DNA of 64,000 bases from assembly GCA_945902075.1 (NCBI GenBank), contig CAMDMA010000011.1:19779-83778 (forward strand). The letters run 5' to 3'. Source of the DNA: Candidatus Kuenenia stuttgartensis (lineage in GTDB: Bacteria > Planctomycetota > Phycisphaerae > Phycisphaerales > SM1A02). The position numbers and the translations under genes were made by a program. Positions 26,622 to 36,284 of the stretch are shown in pieces; the first letter of the stretch is position 1; each line of letters begins with the position of its first letter. A model generated the notes under the pieces. That model was not told the origin of the DNA, ran no database searches, and was given only the letters and a program-made list of their open reading frames with translations.

Positions 26622-27710
26622 TCAGTTGTCGGTTCGGCCGACGCCCTCAGCGCCTGCGACGGCAGTCTTCGCCGGAATCGAGAGCTTCTGCCCCACCTTG
26701 AGATTCTTCTCGGTGGTGCCCTTGTTGGCAGCGAGGATCTGCTTCCAGTACTTGTCCGAGCCGTAGTACTTCCGCGAGATCGAGGACGGGGTCTCACCCT
26801 TTGACACAACGTGAATCGAACCGCCGCTTGAGACAGTGCTCGAGGCTGCTGTCGTCGTCGCACGCGAGCCGATCGGGGCGTTGGTATCCGTGGTGGTCAG
26901 AGTGGCGTTTGCTGGAATGCGAATCTTCGAACCGATCTTGAGTCGATCGGCGGCGACTAGCGGGTTGGCCTTTGAAATCAGCGTCCACTTGGTCGAATCG
27001 CCGAGATACTTTTGAGCGAGCGCTTCGAAGGTGTCGCCAGAAGCAATCACGTGGATGCGCTCACCGTTACTCGAAGCCGTGGCTGGAGGCGTAGCCGTTG
27101 GGCCGGTTGCGGTACCGAAACTGGTTGTGCCGTTCGGATTGTTCGCGCCGGTCGGAACTGGCCCACCTGCGAGCGAACCGGAGGGTAGAGCCGTGCCTGT
27201 GGTCGTGCCTGTGGTCGTGCCTGTGGCGGCTGTTGTCGCCGGTCCTCGCGCGATACCGTTCACCAACTTGGGTGCGCCGGTGGCTGAAGATGCGGTCGAT
27301 GCGGTGCCGGTTCCGGTTGGCGCTGCAAAGTTGTCGCCTTTCCCGCTACCTGCCGGAGTGGAGCCGGATGGAACGAAGGGTGGCTGTGTTCGAACCGTGC
27401 CGTCGGCGCTGTTCGATGCGAGGCCAGTGCTGTTCGCGCCACTCGTGCCGTTGGTGCCAGTCACGCCAGTCGGCGTGGGCGTACTGGTTGTCGTCACTGG
27501 CGACGTTGTGGCCGAACCGGGAACGGTCGGCGACAACGTGAGTGTCGGCGGCGTGATTACCGAACTGGAAGTCGAAGATGCGCCGGTCTCCTTCGCGGCA
27601 GTCGACTTCAAATTGTTGGGGGCGGTTGGTGCGGCAGACATGTAATACACGCCTGCTACACCAAGGAGAAGAACAAGGACGATCGCTGCGATCTTGGTAC
27701 CGGTCGGCAT
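26622..27710 (-). CDS. Membrane-anchored protein with two LysM domains
   Basis: 362 residues. After a short basic start (MPTGTK) a single membrane helix (IAAIVLVLLLGVAGVYYM) anchors the protein. A long Thr/Gly/Ala/Pro-rich linker (about residues 40-210) follows, including in-frame repeats of VPVVVP-encoding DNA on the opposite strand (27187-27230). Two LysM domains occupy the C-terminus: IHVIASGDTFEALAQKYLG and IHVVSKGETPSSISRKYYG, each ending near IRIPAN or LSIPAK. LysM binds peptidoglycan or chitin-like glycans. Start could also be ATG 27770. It follows secDF by 97 bases. Confidence 0.85.
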   Translation of the reverse strand: MPTGTKIAAIVLVLLLGVAGVYYMSAAPTAPNNLKSTAAKETGASSTSSSVITPPTLTLSPTVPGSATTSPVTTTSTPTPTGVTGTNGTSGANSTGLASNSADGTVRTQPPFVPSGSTPAGSGKGDNFAAPTGTGTASTASSATGAPKLVNGIARGPATTAATGTTTGTTTGTALPSGSLAGGPVPTGANNPNGTTSFGTATGPTATPPATASSNGERIHVIASGDTFEALAQKYLGDSTKWTLISKANPLVAADRLKIGSKIRIPANATLTTTDTNAPIGSRATTTAASSTVSSGGSIHVVSKGETPSSISRKYYGSDKYWKQILAANKGTTEKNLKVGQKLSIPAKTAVAGAEGVGRTDN

Positions 27711-27807
27711 ATGAGTGCTCGATTGAGTGCGACGGTATCGCAAGTGCGGACGGGTCTCGTGCTCCGGCATCCGTTCCGGCGAGAACCCGTGAAAGTGTTG
27801 GAGAAAC

Positions 27808-30800
27808 TCAAGCCGGTTGGGCGTTGCCCGCAGTCGGGACGATGGCGGCCTTCGCCCGCTCGAGCTCTTCTTCGCGCCGACTATAAACGAGAGGCGCAGC
27901 AATTGCCACCGAGCTGAACGTACCTGCGATCAATCCGATGAGGAAGGTGTAGGCAAACGGGCGAATGCCCGTGCCGCCCAGAGCGATCAGAATGATCGCC
28001 GTTGCCAAGGTGCTGCCGCCGGTGAGAACGGTTCGACTGAAGGTCTGGTTGATCGAGAGGTTGACGGTCTCGCGGCTAATCCACGCACGCTTGCCGCGAT
28101 TCTCGCGCACACGGTCGAGGATGACGATGGTGTCGTTCAGCGAGTAACCGATGATGGTGAGGAGACCGGCGACGACGTTGAGATCGATTCGGTATTGCTC
28201 GATGTAGAGCGATGCGCCAAGGCCGGTTCCGGCAAGCGGAATCGAGAGCGCGAGGAAGCCGAGACAGATGATCACGTTGAAGGTCACGCCGACCACCGTG
28301 GCGGTTGAGAAGCGGAAACTTCCGAAGCGAACCCAGATGTAGGCAAGCATACCGATGAGGCTGAGGACAACGGCAACGACCGCGCTCGCCGCGAGGTTTT
28401 CTGCAACGATCGGGCTAAAACTCGATACCTGATCGAGACTTGCTTGTTGCGTGAGCGCTTGCTGAGCGAGGTTCCACTCCTTACTTGCGAGATTGCGATC
28501 CCACGTCTCAAGGTCGACCTTCAGGGCGTTGATCTCAGAATCGTTGACGAGGATCGCAAGCGACTTCTGCGGTCCGCTCGGATTCGTCGGATCCGCGGGC
28601 TCGAGGCCGATGACCTTCGTCGCGCGGCCCGCCGTCGCCGACCAGTCTGGCTGCGCCCGCATGCGGCGGATGCGATTCTCAATATCGCTTGTTGTGACGG
28701 GCGTGGTCAGATTGTCGACGATGATTGCAACGCCGCCGCGGAACTCGCCAACCGGTTCTGACGACGCAGCAGGACGGCCGATGGAGGCTCCGACAAGCGC
28801 CTTCTCAAGCGGACGAGTGGAGAGCGTGTGGTCCTTGCTCTCTGAGTTGGTGAAACTGAGCGGCAGGCGGACGTCAAGATCCTTTGCGAACGCGACGACC
28901 ACGCCGGCCTGGACGTCACGGCTGATGCGCGACTCGTCAAAGTCGACTGGCATATTCGGCGGGTTACCGACACGAATCTGGAAGCTCGATGCGAGGCCCT
29001 CCGGGGTCTCCTCTCCCACGGTGAGAACGTTTGCGTTTGCAAGTTGCGCGACGACGATGTCATCACCTGCCTGCTTCCCGATCTCGCGCACGCGCGCTTC
29101 GACGGACTCACGCGAAAGTCCAAGCCGACCATCACCAGCCTGCGGCTCGCCAGGTGCAGCGGGACGCGTCGACAATGTCATCGACACGCCACCACGGAAC
29201 TCCGTCTCGAACATGTCGTTTCCGCGCGCGAGCACAACGACGAGCGAGAGGAGCGCGAGCGCACCGCTGCAACCGAAGAGCGTCGGCCGAAGCTGAATCC
29301 AGTCGACCTTCGGCAGCAGGACCCGCGAGATCACCGGAATCACGGTCGGCAGCATCGGAAGCTTCTTGAGCCCCGCACCGAGCGCGACGTCAAACATCGC
29401 GCGTGTGACCCAGATTCCAGTGAACAGCGTCGTGAGGACGCCGATCGACATCGTCAGCGCGAAGCCCTTCACTTCAGTTGCGCCGACCTTATAGAGCACG
29501 ACGCACACGATCAGGTTTGTGATGTTTCCGTCGATAATGGCGCTGAGAGCTCGGCGATAGGCAGTCGCGATGGACGGCCTCAGCGGATTCCCCAATTCAA
29601 GTTCTTCTCGGATGCGCTCGTAGATCAGCACGTTGGCGTCAACCGCCATCGCCACCGAGAGCGCGACGCCCGCGAGACCTGGCAGCGTAAATGTTCCATC
29701 GACGAGCGCCATGATCCCGAAGATCAAAAGCGTGTTGACCGCGAGGGCGATGTCTGCGACGAGCCCTGCGAGGAAGTAGTAAAAAAGCATGATCACACAG
29801 GTCACCGCCACCGAAAGCACGGTGGCCTCAAGACCCTTGGAAAGATTGTCGGCACCGATCGATGGGCCAAGGATGTTCACGGAGATCGGATCGCTCGAGA
29901 CCTTTGCCTCGAGGCTTCCGGCTGTGAGCACGCGGATGAGGTACGCAATCTCCTCGTCGCTGAACTGCCCGGTGATAATGCCGTTGTCGCTGATCGTATC
30001 GTTCAAGTTTGGCGCGCTGAAGACTTCGTCGTCGAGCACAATCGCCATCATCTCGCCGCGGTTGTTTCCGGTGAGCCGCGCCATGCGCTGGCCGCCAGCG
30101 GAATCAAGACGGAACGACACAGCCGCGCCACCAAGTCGCGGATCGGTTGTGCGATACGCGCCGGTCAGACCCCACGAGCCTGCGTCGTCGTGGGTCATCG
30201 TCTTCGCGGCCGCATCGGAGAGGAGAAGATAAATCTCCCCGCCGAACTCGCCCGCGATGAGGTCACGAGCAGCGAAGTACGCCACCGGGTCCGCGCGCAG
30301 CGCCTGCAGTTGCTCGGGCTTGTCGTACCACTGCTTCAAGTCGTTCACTGCGAACCAACGCGCGCGGCCAGGTTCACCAGCCCCCGGGCCCTTGGACGAG
30401 AGTTCCTGACGGAGCTCGTCTGGATTAACGCCGGTGGGGTTACTTGCGCGAATCGCGATGCGGAACTCAAGGACGCCCGCGCCACGCATCAATCGCATGA
30501 GATCTTCGGGGTCATCGAGGCCCGTGCGCTGGGCGATATACGCGTCGTTTGAAGCGACAAGCGCGTCGAGTTCGGAGGCAAGATTTGGGAAGTCGGACTT
30601 GATCGCAGCGAGTTCCTTCTCGCGCGGGCTCGGCCCGGTTTCCGGCTTGCCATCAACAGTCAAAACCGCATTGCCGTCCTTGTCCCGAATGATGCTCGGC
30701 GACTTCGACAGCTCGAGCGCCTTTGACAACTTCGAGGGAGGAAGTGTTCGAGAGAGAATCACGCCCTTGAGTGACTCGACCTTCAATTCCGCGTTTACCA

Positions 30801-31329
30801 ATCGATCTTCGACTGGTCCGCGGAGTTCCGCTGAGGCGTTTTGCTGCTCAAGTGCGGCGAGTTCCGTTTTCGCCGCCTGCAGTCGTTGCCATTCCATCTC
30901 GAGTTCGGCGACGGCTGCGTTCAGCGTGCCGAAGCGCGCGACGGCCTTACCAGAGATGAGTGCCGACTCAAGTTCAGCAGGCGAGATTTGGGTTTTCGCG
31001 AGGAAGTCCTCGACGGCCTTCTTTGCACTCAGTTGGAGCGCACGAACCTCCGCCGAAGGAAGTGGCATGACGACTTCGATTCGGTCACGACCCTGCGGCT
31101 GCATTGCGATGTCGAGCACGCCTTGCGGATTGACGCGCTCTTTGAGCACCTCGATGACTTGCCCAAGCACCTCCTCAGGGCGCTGCGCATCGGGAATACT
31201 CACCGAGTACACAAGGCTTACTCCGCCCTGAAGGTCCTTGCCGAGGCGGATTCCCTTCTGCGAGAGTTCCCACGCACAAAATGCGCAGAGTGTGGCGACC
31301 AGAGCGAGCTTCAGCCAAGCGTTCTTCAT
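27808..31329 (-). CDS. secDF: Fused protein translocase subunit SecDF
   Basis: 1173 residues, about twelve membrane helices. SecD and SecF act with SecYEG, using the proton gradient to pull proteins through the inner membrane. The SecD half starts with a membrane helix and GKDLQGGVSLVYSV, includes GGAAVSFRLDSAGG and the helix-rich YYFLAGLVADIALAVN block. The SecF half begins near residue 690 with ETEFRGGVSMTLS and ends with the YSLNDTIVILDRVREN block. Both halves carry an enlarged periplasmic region: the SecD one has a charged helical insert (about residues 90-240). Fusion is known in several phyla. It is preceded by yajC (89 bases), the usual neighbour. Confidence 0.95.
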   Translation of the reverse strand: MKNAWLKLALVATLCAFCAWELSQKGIRLGKDLQGGVSLVYSVSIPDAQRPEEVLGQVIEVLKERVNPQGVLDIAMQPQGRDRIEVVMPLPSAEVRALQLSAKKAVEDFLAKTQISPAELESALISGKAVARFGTLNAAVAELEMEWQRLQAAKTELAALEQQNASAELRGPVEDRLVNAELKVESLKGVILSRTLPPSKLSKALELSKSPSIIRDKDGNAVLTVDGKPETGPSPREKELAAIKSDFPNLASELDALVASNDAYIAQRTGLDDPEDLMRLMRGAGVLEFRIAIRASNPTGVNPDELRQELSSKGPGAGEPGRARWFAVNDLKQWYDKPEQLQALRADPVAYFAARDLIAGEFGGEIYLLLSDAAAKTMTHDDAGSWGLTGAYRTTDPRLGGAAVSFRLDSAGGQRMARLTGNNRGEMMAIVLDDEVFSAPNLNDTISDNGIITGQFSDEEIAYLIRVLTAGSLEAKVSSDPISVNILGPSIGADNLSKGLEATVLSVAVTCVIMLFYYFLAGLVADIALAVNTLLIFGIMALVDGTFTLPGLAGVALSVAMAVDANVLIYERIREELELGNPLRPSIATAYRRALSAIIDGNITNLIVCVVLYKVGATEVKGFALTMSIGVLTTLFTGIWVTRAMFDVALGAGLKKLPMLPTVIPVISRVLLPKVDWIQLRPTLFGCSGALALLSLVVVLARGNDMFETEFRGGVSMTLSTRPAAPGEPQAGDGRLGLSRESVEARVREIGKQAGDDIVVAQLANANVLTVGEETPEGLASSFQIRVGNPPNMPVDFDESRISRDVQAGVVVAFAKDLDVRLPLSFTNSESKDHTLSTRPLEKALVGASIGRPAASSEPVGEFRGGVAIIVDNLTTPVTTSDIENRIRRMRAQPDWSATAGRATKVIGLEPADPTNPSGPQKSLAILVNDSEINALKVDLETWDRNLASKEWNLAQQALTQQASLDQVSSFSPIVAENLAASAVVAVVLSLIGMLAYIWVRFGSFRFSTATVVGVTFNVIICLGFLALSIPLAGTGLGASLYIEQYRIDLNVVAGLLTIIGYSLNDTIVILDRVRENRGKRAWISRETVNLSINQTFSRTVLTGGSTLATAIILIALGGTGIRPFAYTFLIGLIAGTFSSVAIAAPLVYSRREEELERAKAAIVPTAGNAQPA

Positions 31330-31418
31330 AATCGAATCCAGTTTTCAATCGCGGTCGTTTGCGCCGACAGCCTGCGCGTCCATCGTAATGCGTCCATGCA
31401 CGTTTTGCGCGATGCAGT

Positions 31419-31922
31419 TCAGGTTCCGGAAGCGGCAGTGTTGCGCGCGCCAGCGTCCGCCTTGTCGCTGATCTTCTCCGACTTTGTGTCGGACTCTTTG
31501 ATCACAGCTTCAATCTTGCCGCGGGCGACAGTGATCTTTGTATTCGAGTTCTCATCGACTTTGAGTACCACGACATCGGGCTTGACTTCGACCACGCTGC
31601 CGATGATGCCACCAACGGTGCGCACCGAATCATGCTTCTTGATCGAAGAGAGCATCTGCTCGAACTTCTTCTTCTCGCGGCGTCCGCCGAAAATCGTCAT
31701 GAGGACAAACAGAATCACTGCGCCGAAAAGGAGTACTTCGACGCCGAGACCACCTTGCGGCTTCGCGGCGGGTGTGCCGGTTGGATTGGTGGCGGTGGTC
31801 GCAGTCGTGCCATCCACGTTGACCTGCTCGCCGGTCGCGCCGGTGGGCGGAGACTGAAGACCGAGGATTGTTGTGGCGGGGAAGGTGAGGGTGAAGGAAA
31901 GGTTTGAGGGAGTTTCGATCAT
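31419..31922 (-). CDS. yajC: Preprotein translocase accessory subunit YajC
   Basis: 167 residues. A Thr/Gly/Pro-rich N-terminal stretch of about 60 residues precedes one membrane helix (VEVLLFGAVILFVLMTIFGG), the REKKKFEQMLSSIKKHDSV block and the YajC core VRTVGGIIGSVVEVKPD. The ATG at 31922 is preceded by AGG at 9 bases; the longer frame to 32189 lacks coding character. The N-terminal extension before the helix is longer than usual for YajC. It sits between tgt and secDF, the classical tgt-yajC-secD-secF order. Confidence 0.93.
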   Translation of the reverse strand: MIETPSNLSFTLTFPATTILGLQSPPTGATGEQVNVDGTTATTATNPTGTPAAKPQGGLGVEVLLFGAVILFVLMTIFGGRREKKKFEQMLSSIKKHDSVRTVGGIIGSVVEVKPDVVVLKVDENSNTKITVARGKIEAVIKESDTKSEKISDKADAGARNTAASGT

Positions 31923-32077
31923 GTGTGTACCTATCGTCCGAACATGCCTGGCAAGATGCTGCGGCATCGGTGCGCTTCGAGTTCGATTCCACGCGCTGCG
32001 AAAGTCTGACGCGCATCCCGCGTCGCGCCTTCGAGGCACGCGAATCGACCGACCATGCCGACGCGTTGCGCGATGCG

Positions 32078-33334
32078 CTACGCGTGTGCACCGCCGGCCG
32101 CATCGCCCTCCGCGAGGGCCGCAATGCCTGCGTTCGAGGATCCGACCGGTGCCGTTACCACGGGCCAGCGGGTCTCGAAAGAAGGCCACGCATCATGCAC
32201 GATCGTGCCCCGAATGTCCACCATCAGACGCTGGAAGTGGCGGATGTTGTGAATGCTGAGAAGCGTCGGCCCCAACATCTCATCGGCCATAAACAGGTGC
32301 CGCAGGTAGCCGCGCGAGAATCCCCCCGCGCAGGCGAGGCAATCGCAGGACAGTTCAATGGGTCCTTGGTCGAGCGTGTGGCGCGCGTTTCGGATTCGCA
32401 GCGGCCCGGTTGAGGTGAACGCGTAACCCTTTCGACCATTTCGCGTCGGCAGTACGCAGTCAAACATGTCGACCCCCGCCCGAACCGCCGCGACAATGTC
32501 GCGCTCGTAACCCACCCCCATGAGGTAGCGCGGCCGGGCATCGGGCAGCATCGGAGCGACGGCAGCAACGGTTTTGTGGATCTCGTCCGGACTCTCACCA
32601 ACCGCAACTCCACCGATCGCAAAGCCCGGCAGATCGAACGCACAGATCTGCTCGACGGAGCGTCGGCGCAGGTCGAGATCGGTGCCCCCCTGCACGATAC
32701 CGAAGAGCCCCTGCTCTGCCGGGCGTGCGTGCGCTGCGAGACAGCGGCCGAGCCAACGTGCGGTCCGATCGATTGCGTCCTCGAGGCGTCGGCGGTGATC
32801 TGCCGGTGTTGATCGACGCTTGCGCGAGAGTTGCGGATCGCTTGGCTCAACGTCCGGCCGAAGTGCGGGCGGGCAGTCGTCGAAGGCCATCATGATGTCG
32901 CTCCCGATCGCATTCTGAACAGCGATTGAGCGTTCGGGTGAGAGCATGACCTTCGAACCGTCGATGAACGAGCGGAACTCCACCCCTTCCTCGCTGATTT
33001 TTGTGCCGTCGGTCATCGACCAGGCCTGAAAGCCACCGGAGTCGGTCAGGATCGGCTTGCGCCAACGCATGAACGCATGGCTTCCACCGAAGTGTGCGAT
33101 CCGCTCCGCACCCGGTCGAAGCATCAGGTGGTAGGCGTTGTTGAGAATGATCTGTGAGCCGGTCGATTCGATTTGATCGGGCGTGAGCCCTTTCATCGTG
33201 GCAGCGGTCGCCACCGGCATGAACGCCGGTGTTTCAAAGGTTCCATGACGCGTGGTCACCACCCCGCGACGAGCCTGCGTCGACGCGGAGCGGGCCGTGA
33301 TCTCAAACCGAATCGCTTCAGTTCCGCCGGCCAT
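32078..33334 (-). CDS. tgt: Queuine tRNA-ribosyltransferase Tgt
   Basis: 418 residues. Exchanges guanine 34 of GUN-anticodon tRNAs for the queuosine precursor. The TIM-barrel enzyme shows ILTDSGGFQAWSM (general base Asp), GVGYERDIVAAVRAGVDMFD (nucleophile region), PTRNGRKGYAFTS and the zinc site CDCLACAGGFSRGYLRHL. The ATG at 33334 has AGGA 8 bases upstream and overlaps the rhomboid stop by 17 bases. An internal insert around residues 150-180 (SDPQLSRKRRSTPADH) is charged but in the usual place. The C-terminal tail is Ala/Gly-rich. Confidence 0.95.
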   Translation of the reverse strand: MAGGTEAIRFEITARSASTQARRGVVTTRHGTFETPAFMPVATAATMKGLTPDQIESTGSQIILNNAYHLMLRPGAERIAHFGGSHAFMRWRKPILTDSGGFQAWSMTDGTKISEEGVEFRSFIDGSKVMLSPERSIAVQNAIGSDIMMAFDDCPPALRPDVEPSDPQLSRKRRSTPADHRRRLEDAIDRTARWLGRCLAAHARPAEQGLFGIVQGGTDLDLRRRSVEQICAFDLPGFAIGGVAVGESPDEIHKTVAAVAPMLPDARPRYLMGVGYERDIVAAVRAGVDMFDCVLPTRNGRKGYAFTSTGPLRIRNARHTLDQGPIELSCDCLACAGGFSRGYLRHLFMADEMLGPTLLSIHNIRHFQRLMVDIRGTIVHDAWPSFETRWPVVTAPVGSSNAGIAALAEGDAAGGAHA

Positions 33335-34505
33335 CGCGCTTCCTATGGTCGTCGGTCGCATTACGAAGCGTGTCACGCTCGCGCTCCGTCAAACTGCCAA
33401 GCCCCTTGTCCCGGATTTTATCGAGGATGCGATCGACCTCTCCTTCAACCGAAGAAGCCGTCCGCACGGCGGCACCAGCAGTTGGCTTTGCGTGGCGTCC
33501 GAAGAAATCGAAGAAGCCATCGAGCACCTGCGGATGCTGCGCTGCCCACCAACCCGCAAGCGCGCCGCCGAGATGGGCGGCCTCACCGCCAGCGTTGTTT
33601 CCCTGCTGAAGAAGCGTGTACACAGAGACGCCGATCAGAAACACGGCGAGTAACTTCAGTCGCATCGGCACCACAAAGAGGAGCAGAATCTCTTCATTTG
33701 GCCGAAGCCACGCCGCCGCAAGAATGATGCCGTACACGCCACCACTCGCCCCGATGAGCGGGGTGTACGGATCATTCGAGAGGAGGCCGGGGACGCTACT
33801 CGCGGAACCCTGCCAACTCATCCACGCGATCCCGAGTCCGTTCAGCACCAGAAAGAGGCAGGCACCCGCGATCGTGCTCACGATGAAAAGTGCGATGAAT
33901 CGGGTCCGCCCAAAACGATTCTCCACGATCGGGCCGAAGAACCACAGGCCCAGCATGTTGAGGGCGAGGTGGATCAAACTCACATGCAAAAAGCCGTAGC
34001 CGATGAAGCGCCAGAACTCGAAGCCCTGCACCACTCCCGTTGGACTAAATGCCCACACAGCTTGTGCAGTAGTGAATTGGAGGTACGCGCGCAGCGGTGA
34101 AACCCGAAGAAACTCGGCCTTCGCGAGCGGATCAACCATCCCAGGCGGTGTGTTCTGCCCGGGTAGCAGAAACACCGTACTTACGCCGTTTGGCAGCGGC
34201 TCAGTTGAAACGAGTGTGACCGGAACGCTGTTGGCGCGGAGATCGGCGAAGTCCTGTTCGCGGCCCGGCATCGGCTCCCATGCGCCAGACTGTACGAGCG
34301 TCTTGGGGAGCAGTTGGTCGACGACGAAGACTGCGCAGCACACCACGATCAGAATCACGCAAGCGGACCAGGTTCTCCGTCCCCCGCCGAGAGCGCCAAA
34401 GAATCCGCTTCTACTCGCGCCACCGCGCGAGCGGTTCACCTGCGCGTTGAAACCACCTTGCGCCGGGTTTTTCTCACGGGAATAGTCGCGGTCATCAAGG
34501 CCCAT
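33318..34505 (-). CDS. Rhomboid-family intramembrane serine protease with DUF6576-like tail
   Basis: 395 residues. A cytoplasmic N-terminus and first membrane helix (SACVILIVVCCAVFVVDQLL) are followed by a periplasmic loop of about 110 residues. The rhomboid core contains FLHVSLIHLALNMLGLWFFG, the catalytic Ser in GASGGVYGI and the catalytic His in AAHLGGALAGWW. After the last helix comes a soluble tail with EVDRILDKIRDKGLGSLTE, resembling DUF6576, a tail found on some rhomboids. The same tail ends the M50 protease encoded next to it. It cleaves membrane segments inside the bilayer; the target is unknown. It overlaps tgt by 17 bases. Confidence 0.92.
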   Translation of the reverse strand: MGLDDRDYSREKNPAQGGFNAQVNRSRGGASRSGFFGALGGGRRTWSACVILIVVCCAVFVVDQLLPKTLVQSGAWEPMPGREQDFADLRANSVPVTLVSTEPLPNGVSTVFLLPGQNTPPGMVDPLAKAEFLRVSPLRAYLQFTTAQAVWAFSPTGVVQGFEFWRFIGYGFLHVSLIHLALNMLGLWFFGPIVENRFGRTRFIALFIVSTIAGACLFLVLNGLGIAWMSWQGSASSVPGLLSNDPYTPLIGASGGVYGIILAAAWLRPNEEILLLFVVPMRLKLLAVFLIGVSVYTLLQQGNNAGGEAAHLGGALAGWWAAQHPQVLDGFFDFFGRHAKPTAGAAVRTASSVEGEVDRILDKIRDKGLGSLTERERDTLRNATDDHRKRDGRRN

Positions 34506-34537
34506 TCGGCGGAGTGTACGGAATTTGGTGCACGGAG

Positions 34538-35659
34538 TCAGCCGCCGCGACGATCGCCGTCGCGTTTCTCATCGGTCGCTCGCTGCAAAGTTTCCCGCTC
34601 GGTGGGGCTCAAACTTCCTATGCCATCGCGGGCAATTTTCGCGAGGATCCGATCGATTTCTGCTTCCCGCGCACCATCGATATCCGAAGGCTTTGAGGCT
34701 GCTGTCCCGCGCACATCGGGAGTGGCCACCGACCGCCGCCCTGCACGCCGCGGAACCTCGCGGACATCGTCGTCGAGTTCATCCTCAACAGCTGCGAGTT
34801 CCGCGGGATCCGGATCAAATCCAAGATAGTCTCGCTCGCGATCCACTTGTTTCGATGTCGTAAAGCAGACGACTCCACCAAAGAGCGCGATGGCAAGAAG
34901 CGTGGTGCTTTCGATCGAGAGTGCCACAATACCGAGCAGCACCGCGCCAAAGAGCCCAGTCCGACACGCCAATCGCATCGACCGCGCATACCCAACGCGC
35001 TTCCACAAAATCGCCTGAAGAATCCGGCCACCATCAAGCGGAAACATCGGAAGCAGGTTGAACAGCAGCAGTGCCCACGCGATGTAATTGGTGACGAGTA
35101 GGAGTAACCCAAGCCAATCGTTGTCCGCGACTCCCACGCGCTGGAGCATTCCGGTGAGGTCAAATGGATTGGGGATCGCGCAGCCGAGCCACTGTCCATA
35201 GGTGAGGCCAATCCACGGCGTCAGCACGGCGATGAAGAGCACATTGACCAGTGGCCCACCCACTGCGGTCCAGAAATGCGCCTCTGCCCGCTCAGGCGGA
35301 TTGCATGTCGCGAGACCACCGAGTGGCCAAATCAAAATCTCGTCGGCGGTACCACCTCGCCAGCGACAGGCAATGCAGTGACCGAACTCATGCAACAGGA
35401 TGACGGCAAAGAGCGCAGCCAACCCGAGTGAGGCGAGCACCATGCTGAGCGAGTTGCCACCCAAGACGCTCGCCGACTTTGAGAGGCTTGCCAGCACGAA
35501 GACCAGGAAAAACAAGTGGACGCGAACTGTTATTCCCCAAACGCGAAACACGGGAAACGACCACGACATCGGATCGTCAAAGCTTGCGCGAGTACCACGC
35601 CAATCACCGCCGAAACCTGCAGGGCGCGCGCGCTCATCGGGCTCGTCCCACGCGCTCAT
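34538..35659 (-). CDS. M50 family site-2-type intramembrane metalloprotease with DUF6576-like tail
   Basis: 373 residues, about six membrane helices. The zinc motif HEFGH lies in VILLHEFGHCIACRWRGG, and the third ligand in NLLPMFPLDGGRIL. GGLATCNPPERAEAHFWTAVGGP is also typical of the SpoIVFB/S2P class. There is no PDZ domain. The soluble C-terminus ends with EIDRILAKIARDGIGSLSPT, matching the tail of the rhomboid encoded 32 bases downstream. It could process membrane-anchored regulators, but no anti-sigma factor is encoded nearby. Its start overlaps the NUDIX stop by 4 bases. Confidence 0.92.
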   Translation of the reverse strand: MSAWDEPDERARPAGFGGDWRGTRASFDDPMSWSFPVFRVWGITVRVHLFFLVFVLASLSKSASVLGGNSLSMVLASLGLAALFAVILLHEFGHCIACRWRGGTADEILIWPLGGLATCNPPERAEAHFWTAVGGPLVNVLFIAVLTPWIGLTYGQWLGCAIPNPFDLTGMLQRVGVADNDWLGLLLLVTNYIAWALLLFNLLPMFPLDGGRILQAILWKRVGYARSMRLACRTGLFGAVLLGIVALSIESTTLLAIALFGGVVCFTTSKQVDRERDYLGFDPDPAELAAVEDELDDDVREVPRRAGRRSVATPDVRGTAASKPSDIDGAREAEIDRILAKIARDGIGSLSPTERETLQRATDEKRDGDRRGG

Positions 35660-36267
35660 ACGCGGGCCTCGCCGACCGAAGTTGCGTTGCCAATTGTTGG
35701 GGCCAAACGATCTGATTCAGCCACGGCTTGAGGCATGAGTGTCCAGAGGAGAAACGCACCGAGCGTCTTCCCGTCGGTGATCTCGCCAAGCGCGATGGCG
35801 CGCGCCAATTCAGCGCGACTCATCGCCACGACTTCCAACTCCTCCCCCGGCTCAAGCCGCTGCGGAACTTGAGCGAGATCGGTCGCGAGAAATACGTGCA
35901 TGATTTCATCGGTGAATCCAGGCGAAGTGAAAAACGACCCAAGTCGCTCGATTCGACCAGCTGCGTAGCCAGTTTCCTCTTCGAGTTCCCGTCGAGCGGC
36001 ATCGGCTGGATCTTCTCCCCGCTCAAGCTTTCCCGCGCAGAACTCCACAAGCCACTGCGCGACCGCAATGCGCCGATTGCGCACAAGCACCAGAATGCCG
36101 TCATTGCGAACTGCAATCACGGTGACCGCACCGGGATGCCGCACCACATCGCGCACCAAAGGTGGTCGTTGGGTGCCATCGGGCGCGAGCGTCGACGCGA
36201 ATTCGTGACGTTCCACCCGAATGATCGGGCCAACATGGGTGACGGTGACTTGCGGATCGGGTCGCAC
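35656..36267 (-). CDS. NUDIX hydrolase (ADP-ribose pyrophosphatase-like)
   Basis: 203 residues. The full NUDIX box is present as GKLERGEDPADAARREL then EEETGY, fitting Gx5Ex7REUxEExGU, preceded by LVEFCAGKLE as in ADP-ribose pyrophosphatases. FFTSPGFTDEIMHVFLA is a further feature of that subgroup. The start is taken as GTG 36267 because the protein from VRPDPQVTVTHVG onwards looks coding and the frame further up overlaps the divergent mlaF gene. The M50 protease gene follows with a 4-base overlap, so NUDIX, M50 and rhomboid form one transcript. Confidence 0.88.
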   Translation of the reverse strand: MRPDPQVTVTHVGPIIRVERHEFASTLAPDGTQRPPLVRDVVRHPGAVTVIAVRNDGILVLVRNRRIAVAQWLVEFCAGKLERGEDPADAARRELEEETGYAAGRIERLGSFFTSPGFTDEIMHVFLATDLAQVPQRLEPGEELEVVAMSRAELARAIALGEITDGKTLGAFLLWTLMPQAVAESDRLAPTIGNATSVGEARV

Positions 36268-36284
36268 GCGCCGATCATACGACG

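Noticed and set aside
25513..26766. Plus-strand open frame of 417 codons over the dehydrogenase gene
   Set aside because: Shadow of the isocitrate dehydrogenase-like gene; composition unlike a real protein.
29044..30552. Plus-strand open frame of 502 codons inside secDF
   Set aside because: It is a shadow frame of the SecDF gene. The product is unusually rich in Arg/His/Asp and has no motifs.
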